DNA of 64,000 nucleotides, taken from Chitinophagales bacterium (lineage in GTDB: Bacteria > Bacteroidota > Bacteroidia > Chitinophagales > Saprospiraceae). The DNA lies in contig JAAFJY010000037.1 in NCBI GenBank assembly GCA_013299105.1, positions 19,793-83,792 of the forward strand, in the 5' to 3' direction. A program made the translations under genes and the position numbers. The notes below the pieces were generated by a model. The model was not told where the DNA came from. It saw nothing but the letters and a program-made list of their open reading frames with translations, and did not search any database. Positions 53,864 to 62,186 of this stretch are shown piece after piece; the first letter of the stretch is position 1; every line of letters starts with the position of its first letter.

Positions 53864-54259
53864 ACGATCTGGTTTGGAAGGATTTCAGGGCAAAATAGGG
53901 TGAAAGTTCGATATTTTTGAACAGTTGTTCAATTTTTTCACAAGTAGTGAGATTTTTCTCCGGGTCAGCGTTCACAACATTGCTATTATTTCGCTGAAAA
54001 CTTCTTTGCAGCATTCTCTGAAATTACCCGCTTCATTGGTGGACAAAACAATGGGCCTGATTTTAGTTTTTACAGTACAATCAGGCCCATCATGTTTATC
54101 TCAAAATACAGTTCAAGTAATAAGTATTTGAGCTAAAATAAAATGGACATCTTTGTTTTTGAGGTTTCGCAAAAAAAGAACACAACTTCCTTCCAGTCAG
54201 TTGCTTTTTTTTCACTAAACCCAAACCTGTCCATCTTATTTTTTTACGCTCCCTAACGA
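53864..54259. other. 396-bp intergenic region with hairpin and repeat copy E
   Basis: Contains a perfect 12-bp inverted repeat ATGGGCCTGATT/AATCAGGCCCAT (54051-54090) without a T run, then repeat copy E. No gene is supported. Confidence 0.6.
54124..54253 (-). repeat. Long imperfect palindrome, copy E
   Basis: Minus orientation, beginning 6 nt after the prolyl oligopeptidase stop codon. Left arm AAGATGGACA pairs without mismatch with TGTCCATTTT, where copies A and B have a G-T or mismatched pair. It also has a short deletion in the apical part. Confidence 0.85.
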
Positions 54260-56413
54260 TCACCCTTTCAAATACTTCACGGGCGAGTTGGTATTGTAAA
54301 AGAAAAAGGACCACTGATCGGCCACTTCCTCAATGATCTTAGATGTAGGCTTTCCTGCGCCGTGACCCGCATTGGTTTCGATACGGATCAAAACAGGGTT
54401 TTCGCCCTGGTGGCTTTTTTGCAATTGCGCCGCAAACTTGAAGGAGTGGGCGGGTACTACCCGGTCGTCGTGGTCGGCAGTGGTGACCATGGTGGAGGGG
54501 TATTTTACGCCGGGTTTGAGGTTGTGCAAAGGTGAATAGCCCTTGAGGTAGCTGAAATACTTGGGATCGTCAGCCGAGCCATATTCGGGGATCCAGCCCT
54601 TGCCCACTGTGAATTTGTGGTAACGCAACATGTCCATCACTCCTACCGCTGGAAAGGCCACCGCAAACAAATCGGGCCGTTGGGTCATGGCCGCGCCCAC
54701 GAGCAAGCCGCCGTTGGAGCCGCCAGAGATCGCCAATTTGTCTTTGCTGGTATAACCTTCTTTGATCAGGTATTCGGCTGCGGCGATGAAGTCATCAAAT
54801 ACGTTTTGCTTCTTGAGCAACATGCCACCTTGGTGCCAGTTTTCGCCATATTCGCCGCCGCCGCGCAGGTTGGGCATGGCAAAAACGCCGCCATTTTCCA
54901 ACAAAATCAAACGCGATGCGCTGAACCCTGGGGTCATGCTGATGTTGAATCCGCCATAACCGTACAAGAAGGTCGGGTTTTTGCCATCCAGTTTCAAGCC
55001 TTTTTTGTGCACCACAAACATCGAGACCTTGGTGCCATCTTTACTGGGATAGAACACTTGCTTTTCTTCATAATCAGCAGGGTCAAACTTCAGTTTGGTT
55101 TCAAAAAACTCCTCTGACTGGCCCGTTTTGAGGTCGTATTTGAAAATGGCCCCCGGATAAACGAAGCTGGAGTAGGAATAAAAAGTAAAATCATCCTTTT
55201 CCTCGCCATAAAAACCACCCGCCGAGCCCAGGCCAGGCAATTTGATTTCCTTCTTGTTTTTGCCATCGTAATCCATCTGGTAAATGCGGGTCGTGGCATT
55301 TTGCAGGTAACTGGCAAAAAGCTTCTTGCCCACCGTGCTGCAACCTTCCAAAAGGTTTTTGCCCTCGGCGATGATGGTTTTCCAATTGGCTTTGTCGGGC
55401 TTGGCTGCGTCAATTTCGATCAAGCGATAATTGGGCGCGTCGATGTCGGTTTGGGCCAAAAAACGACCATTGCCCAAGTGCTGCACGATGCTACTTTTGT
55501 TGGAAGTACCTGGAAAAAGCAGTTGCATAGGCCCATCTTTTTCGAGGTCTTTGATGTAGGTCGAATAGCCATCGGTACCCGGCGCGGCGTACATCACGAG
55601 GTATTTGTAGTCTTCGGTCACGCCGCAATTGTGGTACATGTTGGGGTTTTTGCGGTCTTCGTACACCAGTTTGTCCTTCGCTTGGTCGTCACCCAATTTG
55701 TGGTAATAAATCGAATGGTACTGGTTGTTGCCCGACAGCTCTTGGCCCTTGGCGGGTGCTGGATAGCGGCTGTAAAAGAAGCCATCCTTGTACCAGGCTG
55801 CCCCAGAGAACTTGACCCACTTGAGTTGGTCTTTGAGTTCTTTTTTAGTAGCAATGTCCATCACGCGGATTTCGCCCCAGTCCGAGCCTGCCACTGAGCG
55901 GGTGATGGCCATGTACTTGTCGCTTTCGTCCGAGCCCAGAAGGTTGACGGTCGTGGTGCCTTCCTTCGACAAAGCATTGGGATCGACAAATACTTCGGGT
56001 TGGCCTTTGAGTCCTTTTTGCACATAAATGACCGACTGGTTTTGCAGGCCATCATTTTTGTAAAAAAAGAAATACTCACCTGCCCGCGAGGGCGCGCTCA
56101 CCTTGGGAAAATTGAACAAATCCGTATAGCGCTCGGCGATGGCCTGGCGGTAAGGGATCTGCGATAGATAATCCTGGGTGACGTCATTTTGGGATTTCAC
56201 CCAGCCTTTTACTGCAGCAGCAGTATCTTCTTCGAGCCAACGGTAAGGGTCGGGTACTTTGGTACCGTGGTAATCATCGACCTGATCAACGGTGTCGGTA
56301 GTCGGGTATGCTTTGACTTTGATGCTTTCAGCCTGCATGGATTGAGTATCGTTTTTGGGGCCGCATGCCGTGAATAGCGCAAGGGCCGGAAAAAGGTACA
56401 AATATGGTTTCAT
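54260..56413 (-). CDS. Prolyl oligopeptidase (S9A), lipoprotein
   Basis: 717 residues. MKPYLYLFPALALFTACGPKN is a lipoprotein signal with LTAC-type box. The N-terminal seven-bladed propeller (about 60-450) begins with DDYHGTKVPDPYRWLEEDTAAAVKGWV, a hallmark of prolyl endopeptidases. The C-terminal hydrolase has the nucleophile Ser (about residue 566) in SGGSNGGLLVGAA, the Asp region TTADHDDRVVPAHSF and the His in NAGHGAGKP. It cuts after proline in oligopeptides, here outside the cytoplasm. No companion genes. The family length (~700) is met. Confidence 0.95.
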   Translation of the reverse strand: MKPYLYLFPALALFTACGPKNDTQSMQAESIKVKAYPTTDTVDQVDDYHGTKVPDPYRWLEEDTAAAVKGWVKSQNDVTQDYLSQIPYRQAIAERYTDLFNFPKVSAPSRAGEYFFFYKNDGLQNQSVIYVQKGLKGQPEVFVDPNALSKEGTTTVNLLGSDESDKYMAITRSVAGSDWGEIRVMDIATKKELKDQLKWVKFSGAAWYKDGFFYSRYPAPAKGQELSGNNQYHSIYYHKLGDDQAKDKLVYEDRKNPNMYHNCGVTEDYKYLVMYAAPGTDGYSTYIKDLEKDGPMQLLFPGTSNKSSIVQHLGNGRFLAQTDIDAPNYRLIEIDAAKPDKANWKTIIAEGKNLLEGCSTVGKKLFASYLQNATTRIYQMDYDGKNKKEIKLPGLGSAGGFYGEEKDDFTFYSYSSFVYPGAIFKYDLKTGQSEEFFETKLKFDPADYEEKQVFYPSKDGTKVSMFVVHKKGLKLDGKNPTFLYGYGGFNISMTPGFSASRLILLENGGVFAMPNLRGGGEYGENWHQGGMLLKKQNVFDDFIAAAEYLIKEGYTSKDKLAISGGSNGGLLVGAAMTQRPDLFAVAFPAVGVMDMLRYHKFTVGKGWIPEYGSADDPKYFSYLKGYSPLHNLKPGVKYPSTMVTTADHDDRVVPAHSFKFAAQLQKSHQGENPVLIRIETNAGHGAGKPTSKIIEEVADQWSFFFYNTNSPVKYLKG

Positions 56414-56557
56414 TGGTGGAGAATTTGAACATCAAAGTAGGCAATAATAACCCAGTAATCCAACCCCAGATTAGGGGATTTTAGACCAAACCTTGACAAA
56501 AAAAGATAAACAGACCTGGTTTATACGCTAAGTCAGGTGCTGAATCGCCTCAACTCC

Positions 56558-59500
56558 TCAAAACCGAAATACCTTGACCAATGCCATATGTTCGCCCGAA
56601 ACCACCTTGAACCAATATGTACCTGGTGCGTAAGTGCTCAAATCCAAGCGCCCATCTGGTGGCAATGCACCCCGATAAACCAAGCGCCCGGCTACATCGT
56701 GCAACCACAACTCGGCGTCTTTCTTCAGCAGGTTTTCAGGCCAGTCAATTTGTACAAAGCCATTGCTGGGATTGGGAAAAACCTTTAGCTCAAGCTGAAC
56801 CCGACTGGTGGAGCGGGTAGCCACAATCAAGGGACAGTTCATGTTGGCGCAGGGCTTACTCAGGTCAAAATCCGTGCTCAGACACTCGTATTGTGGCGGG
56901 TTGCCACAAAGGCTTTTGTTTTTGATGACCTTACGGATCAAGTCCCAAATCATCGGCTCGTCTTTTTCCAAAAAACCATGCCCTGCTCCTTTGAACAAAT
57001 GCAAACTGAGGGGGCGTCCGGTTTTGTGCAAAGTTTGTATATTTTGAATGGCTGGGGGGCCTGCTGGCCAAGTCGGGCAAGCGTTCGTTGGGCTTAAAAA
57101 GGGAGCCACCTCGTCACAAGTGCCTTCTATCAGGTAAGTATAGGTACGCTCAGAGGCATCTACCATGCTTTCGCTCAAAAAACCAGGAGGCCCCATTGGC
57201 ACTATCGCCTTGACTGGGCGCAAAAGCGGCGGCAAAGTCCCCAAATCACTTACGATCGGGGCAATAATGCCACTGTCTTCATTGTCCCAGAATGGAGTGC
57301 TCAAGGCCAGTACTCCACCTGCGCTGAAGCCGTGAATAAATACTTTGGCGGTATCGATATAATACTGTGCAGCATTATTGATGAGGTAGTTGTAGGCATA
57401 TTTGGCATCCTGAATGGCGCGGTAATTCATGCGAATGGCCTCGTTGACGGTATTGCCACAAATCGAGTCTTTGGGCATGCCCAAGCGATACGAAATCGAA
57501 GCGGTAATGAAGCCGTGCTGGGCAAAAGAAATGGCGGTATTGCTATAAACATCCTCGTTGCCAAACACAAAGCCCCCGCCGTGAATCAAAATCACCAGGG
57601 GCCTTTTTTGGGTGGTAGCAGGCTGGTCGGCGAGGCTGCGAGGCAAGTACACATCCAAGTCCAGGTCAGTCATTTGGTTTTTAGCGTTCAAAGCCCGGCG
57701 ATAGACGATATTTTGCAAGATTTTGGGTTCACACAAAGGGTATGAAGGGCATTCAGGGGTGGTCAAAGTACTGGCCCCACAAGCCGAAAAGGCGTTTAAA
57801 GGCACACTGGTGGGTAAACAGGCGCTGGCCGTTATTCCCGACAAAAACAAGCGAGGATGTGGACCATTGTCCTCGCCCACGCTCATGAATTGCGTACCAT
57901 CACCGTTGATCGGCACTATGCTATTGACCTTCTGTGCATAAAATTCTTGCCCATTGTGCAGGAAAAGAATCGACTTGATGCTCAATCGGGGTTTGTAAGC
58001 AATGCGATAAACGGGCAACGCTCCTGGAAAAAACAAAGACTGATCGTGTCGGGCGCTGAGCAAAAGGGTGCTGTCGCTGCTGATTTGCAGGTCGTTGGGT
58101 AAAACATTGGCAATGGACGATGGGAAAATCAGGGAGTCGATGGCCACGCCAGTATGAAGGTCCAATTGGTACAAGGCCAAAACCCAATTGGGCGTTGCTG
58201 GTCGGCTGCTCGCCAGGAGTAACTTGCCATCGGAGCTGAGCAAGAGTTGTGGATCGGCTCCCGTTTTTTTGCGTTCCCAGAGCAGTTCGGGTTGGCCATC
58301 GTTGTTTTTGTCCTCGTACTTAGAGATGGAAACTTTGGGCAGTTCTCCCAACAAAAACACATTTTCCGCCGCAAATAGATTGCTTCCACTAACGATTAGC
58401 TTGGACTTGCTTTCGATGAAGGAGAAGTTTTGTGCTGTTTCCCCTCGCCAGACCAGGTTCTGGTCTAGCAAGGCCAAGTGCAGGTTTCCACCAAAAAAAT
58501 CATCGTTGAAACTGAGCGCGTAACCACTGCCAAAAGGCTTGATTTGGGGGCTGTCGTGGTTGAATTCACCATTGCCACTGGCGGCATAAACCCGCAAGCC
58601 AATGGTGTTATTTGGCACCAAATCGGGGCCGCAGCGCAAGGTGAAAATCCGGTTGTAGCGTTTGCCACTAGCCGCACTACGCCTTAAAGTCCCACTGACG
58701 ATCAAGTCGCCATTGGGCAACAGCAGTAAGTCTTTGACGATTGAACTATCACCCAGCAAAGGCTGTAAGTTGGCCAGTTTTTCGATTTTTCCTGCGCAAT
58801 CAAACTGTACCAGCATGGGGACTTGGTTCCATTGTCCGCCCACGATTTGGCTGCCACTGGACATGCGGATGATTTTTTGGCCCGTACTGAAGTCCTTGCC
58901 AATCACCCCATAAGTTTCACGCAGGGGGCGAGTGTTGGCACTGGGGGTGCTGCATTGGTTGCGCAAGTGAAAAAACGAGCGGTTGAAGAAACCCCGGATG
59001 CCCGCCGCTGCAAAATTTTCACCAGAATCATCGAAGGGCACCACGCTGCTGACGTTCATATTGGTCAAAACATCCGGGTTGGGGATGTTTTGCACATCAA
59101 TAATTCTTAGGGGATTGGCAGCAATGCGGTAAATGCGTGAGCTCGTATAAGTACCCAAAATATTGGGCTGGGTACTCCGCACTGCGGCCATCAAATTGCC
59201 GTCTCTCAAGGCTTTCAAGTCATACCCTTCGTCAGCCAGGCGATCACCCCAAAGCAAAGAATCCAACAGTACGCCATCGCTGGCCTTGTACCGCATGAGG
59301 AGAGCATTGCTGCCTTGATTGGCCGTATTGCGTTCTCCCAACACAAAAACTTCATTGCTTTTTGCTTGCCAAGCCAGCCCCCGGATGGCATTGGCGGCAA
59401 AAGTTTTAGACCACAAAACCGTACCATCGGCCTTGAGGTGCAGCAAGAGTACGTTGGAGGTAAAAGCCAGGTTGACGGCCAGGAAATAGGTATTGTTGCC

Positions 59501-60130
59501 AGCAGCGATAGCATAAGGCGCTTCAAAAAAGCCATTGTTGCTGACTTTACTGGCTGTCAATTCCAGTTTTTCATCAAATTCATGCACCAGCAGATCTCCA
59601 GGGTTGAGACCCGCGCCCGTGGAGACCGTTGTGGCTAGCGTGTAACCAGTAGAAGTTTTTAATAAGCAAGGCGAACTTTGCTCTGCCAAACTAACGAAGC
59701 CATTGGGATAAGTGAAGGCCCCTAATTTTTTGACCCCAATGCTAAGGTCTAAGTCCAAGTTTGGTTTAGTTTTGAGCAAAACTGCTTTTTGCAAAGCATC
59801 GCCTGCCGCAGCGCAGTTTTTACATTCGCCAGTCACGACCAGGCTGCCATCAGGGTTTTCGGCGAGATCGCGGAAAAAAGATTTGCCGCCAATGGCCGCT
59901 CCATAGCGCTGAAAAGCCAGTTGTTGGCCCTGGGCATTGACTTTGAGCAGGTAAGCTTGCCCATTCCATTCGCCCGCCAACACAAAAGTACCGTCGGCGA
60001 GAGTGAGCATTTTGTATACCCGATTGGTATCGGAATTGACTTGGCCAAAAGGCAGGGTGAGTTGTTGGCATTGCCCAAAAAGCAAGCAGGGCAGACCAAT
60101 GGCCAGCAGAAAAAGGATAGTGGATTTCAT
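56558..60130 (-). CDS. Secreted alpha/beta-hydrolase (esterase-like) with type IX sorting domain
   Basis: 1,190 residues with signal peptide (MKSTILFLLAIGLPCLLFGQ). Residues ~25-800 are beta-rich, propeller-like repeats (for example LADGTFVLAGEWNGQAYLLKVNAQGQQLAFQRYGAA, LLLLPNGDLIVSGTLRRS). An esterase domain follows (about 815-1,090): RPLVILIHGGGFVFGNEDVYSN with the oxyanion HGGG, and KVFIHGFSAGGVLAL with the G-x-S-x-G nucleophile. DE and H pairs lie in LIEGTCDEVAPF and KGAGHGFLEKDEPMI. The tail (LKVFPNPSNGFVQIDWPENLL...GTYWFKVVSG) is a T9SS type A sorting signal, so the protein is sent across the outer membrane. The substrate is unknown. A TTTG-N19-TATCTTTG promoter lies 35 bp upstream. Confidence 0.9.
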   Translation of the reverse strand: MKSTILFLLAIGLPCLLFGQCQQLTLPFGQVNSDTNRVYKMLTLADGTFVLAGEWNGQAYLLKVNAQGQQLAFQRYGAAIGGKSFFRDLAENPDGSLVVTGECKNCAAAGDALQKAVLLKTKPNLDLDLSIGVKKLGAFTYPNGFVSLAEQSSPCLLKTSTGYTLATTVSTGAGLNPGDLLVHEFDEKLELTASKVSNNGFFEAPYAIAAGNNTYFLAVNLAFTSNVLLLHLKADGTVLWSKTFAANAIRGLAWQAKSNEVFVLGERNTANQGSNALLMRYKASDGVLLDSLLWGDRLADEGYDLKALRDGNLMAAVRSTQPNILGTYTSSRIYRIAANPLRIIDVQNIPNPDVLTNMNVSSVVPFDDSGENFAAAGIRGFFNRSFFHLRNQCSTPSANTRPLRETYGVIGKDFSTGQKIIRMSSGSQIVGGQWNQVPMLVQFDCAGKIEKLANLQPLLGDSSIVKDLLLLPNGDLIVSGTLRRSAASGKRYNRIFTLRCGPDLVPNNTIGLRVYAASGNGEFNHDSPQIKPFGSGYALSFNDDFFGGNLHLALLDQNLVWRGETAQNFSFIESKSKLIVSGSNLFAAENVFLLGELPKVSISKYEDKNNDGQPELLWERKKTGADPQLLLSSDGKLLLASSRPATPNWVLALYQLDLHTGVAIDSLIFPSSIANVLPNDLQISSDSTLLLSARHDQSLFFPGALPVYRIAYKPRLSIKSILFLHNGQEFYAQKVNSIVPINGDGTQFMSVGEDNGPHPRLFLSGITASACLPTSVPLNAFSACGASTLTTPECPSYPLCEPKILQNIVYRRALNAKNQMTDLDLDVYLPRSLADQPATTQKRPLVILIHGGGFVFGNEDVYSNTAISFAQHGFITASISYRLGMPKDSICGNTVNEAIRMNYRAIQDAKYAYNYLINNAAQYYIDTAKVFIHGFSAGGVLALSTPFWDNEDSGIIAPIVSDLGTLPPLLRPVKAIVPMGPPGFLSESMVDASERTYTYLIEGTCDEVAPFLSPTNACPTWPAGPPAIQNIQTLHKTGRPLSLHLFKGAGHGFLEKDEPMIWDLIRKVIKNKSLCGNPPQYECLSTDFDLSKPCANMNCPLIVATRSTSRVQLELKVFPNPSNGFVQIDWPENLLKKDAELWLHDVAGRLVYRGALPPDGRLDLSTYAPGTYWFKVVSGEHMALVKVFRF

Positions 60131-60164
60131 TGGTTTTAGGTTCGGTTAGGGTAAAAATGTTAAC

Positions 60165-60195
60165 CAAAGATAAACCATTTTTTGACATATCCAAA
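60165..60195 (-). promoter_or_regulatory. Promoter of the sorting-domain esterase gene
   Basis: The best promoter match in the window: TTTG (60192-60195), 19-nt spacer, TATCTTTG (60165-60172), 34 nt before the ATG at 60130. Confidence 0.7.
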
Positions 60196-60218
60196 TCAAA
60201 AGCCTTGATAATGAGGGC

Positions 60219-60791
60219 TCAGGGAATGGGCATGGTCCCGTACTTTTTGCCTTGCCCCGTCATTTTGATCAGGTAATTGAGGCGTTTTTGAGATTCATCT
60301 CTGCGACTGGGGCCACATTCAATGATCCAACTGACCTTGAGGCGCTGGTACAAATGCGGAAAACCCTGAAAATTAACCCATACTTGGGGATCGGCTTTTA
60401 GTTGCTCCTCAACCCAATCGGGAATGGTAAACGGATCATCCGGTGAGCCGATTTGATTGGCGATGGGAGCAATGCCCAATGGCGTCATCAAACCCTGGGC
60501 CTGGAGTTTCCAAATGCGCTGGCGGTTGAGCTCAGACAGGAAGGTTTTCTTGCGGCGCGGCGTTACGCGTTGTACCGAACTTTCGGGGGCATTTTTCTTC
60601 ACTGCGCCATCAATCCAGCCAAAGCAAAGGCTTTCTTCGACCAGCTCGTCGTAAGTGATACAGGGTTTACCGCTGGCTTTGATGTAGGTTTCTACCCAGA
60701 TTTCGGTTTTGGTCTGGCCGTTTTCGATGAGCCAGTCGCGCCATTCTTGGCGGTTTTTGGGGTAAAATATTTCGGTGACTTCGAAGGGCAT
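60219..60791 (-). CDS. YdeI/OmpD-associated family protein
   Basis: 190 residues, cytoplasmic. FYPKNRQEWRDWLIENGQTKTEIWVE...ITYDELVEESLCFGWIDGAVKK is the core of the YdeI family, with the Y-x-E-L-V-E-E-A-L-C-F-G-W-x-D pattern. The C-terminal helix pair KVSWIIECGPSRRDESQKRLNYLIKM closes it. The family is linked by annotation to bacteriocin protection, but its biochemical role is unclear. A near -7 box (TATCTTTC) is 25 bp upstream. Confidence 0.88.
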   Translation of the reverse strand: MPFEVTEIFYPKNRQEWRDWLIENGQTKTEIWVETYIKASGKPCITYDELVEESLCFGWIDGAVKKNAPESSVQRVTPRRKKTFLSELNRQRIWKLQAQGLMTPLGIAPIANQIGSPDDPFTIPDWVEEQLKADPQVWVNFQGFPHLYQRLKVSWIIECGPSRRDESQKRLNYLIKMTGQGKKYGTMPIP

Positions 60792-60860
60792 GGTTTGGGT
60801 TTTATTGGTGAAAGATAGGGAAAAATTGGCTGAAGCGGGGTTTATAGCTTCGTCAATATG

Positions 60861-60960
60861 TTTTTGTCTAAACCAGAATTCTCAGAAATACAGAATTACT
60901 TGTGTGACCTTGACCAATTTTTTCTAAATCAAAATTTGAAAGAATTACAGAATTAGGCCG
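60861..60960 (+). repeat. Second dispersed repeat, copy 2
   Basis: Begins TTTTTGTCTAAACCAGAATT and aligns with the right half of the 12399-12621 element over about 100 nt, with a ~10-nt gap. It ends near AGGCCGCTTCGCGG. The opposite boundary of the 12.4-kb element is not seen here. Confidence 0.65.
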
Positions 60961-61031
60961 CTTCGCGGTTGGGACACTAAAGCAGAAAGCGGCGGAAATC
61001 ATGTTTTTCAAAAAATCACAAAAATCACCCT

Positions 61032-62078
61032 TCATATCCCCAAGGCTCGTAGCAAAATTTCGGGGTCAAACCCTTTCTCAATGCTGTCAAAATGGGTCTC
61101 AAACACCTCATTTTGTAGCTTAGTGGCGTAGTTTTCGGCAAAAAAATGCTCGCCGAAGTGGATCACATAGTGCAATAGGAAGAAGCGATAAACCTCCCGC
61201 AGGCTGCGAATTTCTCTTTCGGTGAGTGGAAAAACGGCGTGGTAGGCTTTGATAAAAAGAAGAAAGCGCTCCTCGTTGAGTGGACCAATGTTGTAGGTGA
61301 ACACTGTGCGGTCGCCACGGTCCGATACTACCCGGCTGAAAAAGTAAAAATCCAGCATCCGGGTGCTCATGCGGAACCAGTCGTAATCCCAACGCGAATG
61401 CAATTTGAGCGAGTTGGTGACCGAAAAATTACCAATGTTCCAGTCCACAAACACCGGGATGCGGTCGAAACGCGACATGCTGAGTTTTTCCGAATTTTGC
61501 TGAAACAAGGCGCACTGTTGGCGGATGATTTCCGTTTTTTCGGCAGAGAAATGGATTTTCCGGGGATTGTCCAGCTCTTGCAGCAAGCTGTCGATGTCCA
61601 CCTGCATGGTTTTGGAGTTGGTCGGCAAGGTATGGCGAATGCTGTGACAGGTTTTGTGAAAATGGGCAATTTCGCGGGCCAGTTTTTCAATTTCCTCCTC
61701 GTTGAGGCGGCGCGGCAAGCGTTTTTTGCTGTAAACTGGACGGTAAAAAACTACCCAAACATCGGTACCTTCGTGGATAAAACGGTGTACAAACAGCTCA
61801 TTTCCCTTCATCAAAGAACGCGCCAATAGATTTTCATAAGGCGAAGGCAGGTTATTCGCCAATACATTGATGATGGTGTGGTCTTCTTTGAAATGATCGT
61901 GTTGACCAAAATGGGAAAGCTTGGCGATGACAAAACTCTTGTCTTCAAATCGAACGCGGTACACCCGATTGGTGGAAACCAAAGCACTGATGTCTTTGAT
62001 TTCCAGGATGGTACGCGAAGCATCGTAGGCTTGCCAGGCGTTGCGAATCACCTGGTGCAGTTGTTGTGGTAAAAGCAT
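61032..62078 (-). CDS. Phosphotransferase-family kinase (APH/homoserine kinase II-like)
   Basis: 348 residues from the ATG at 62078 (MLLPQQLHQVIRNAW); the open frame extends 29 codons more, but a TAACTTTG box lies there. The kinase-like fold shows in RVYRVRFEDKSFVIAKLS, with the lysine that would hold ATP. HFHKTCHSI, IPVFVDWNIGNF and SRWDYDWFRMSTRMLDFYFFS correspond to the catalytic H-x-D/N and metal-binding Asp of aminoglycoside phosphotransferases. The HGDxxxGN motif is degenerate (VDWNIGN), so the substrate class is uncertain. A role as a sugar, choline or amino-alcohol kinase is possible. Next to an MFS exporter, 108 bp downstream of its stop. Confidence 0.7.
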   Translation of the reverse strand: MLLPQQLHQVIRNAWQAYDASRTILEIKDISALVSTNRVYRVRFEDKSFVIAKLSHFGQHDHFKEDHTIINVLANNLPSPYENLLARSLMKGNELFVHRFIHEGTDVWVVFYRPVYSKKRLPRRLNEEEIEKLAREIAHFHKTCHSIRHTLPTNSKTMQVDIDSLLQELDNPRKIHFSAEKTEIIRQQCALFQQNSEKLSMSRFDRIPVFVDWNIGNFSVTNSLKLHSRWDYDWFRMSTRMLDFYFFSRVVSDRGDRTVFTYNIGPLNEERFLLFIKAYHAVFPLTEREIRSLREVYRFFLLHYVIHFGEHFFAENYATKLQNEVFETHFDSIEKGFDPEILLRALGI

Positions 62079-62117
62079 ATTTAGCTTGGTCAGGACTGTG
62101 CTGTGGGTACAGCTCGG

Positions 62118-62125
62118 CAAAGTTA
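62118..62125 (-). promoter_or_regulatory. Promoter -7 box for the phosphotransferase gene
   Basis: TAACTTTG on the minus strand, 39 nt before the chosen ATG at 62078. Confidence 0.5.
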
Positions 62126-62186
62126 GGGAATTCTCGCTGCTAAATCCAGCACCCAACCAAGTCATTCCTCAAAATCTTGTCTGACT

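Noticed and set aside
53925..54131. 68-codon frame upstream of repeat copy E
   Set aside because: Crosses a 12-bp inverted repeat and has no start context or family similarity.
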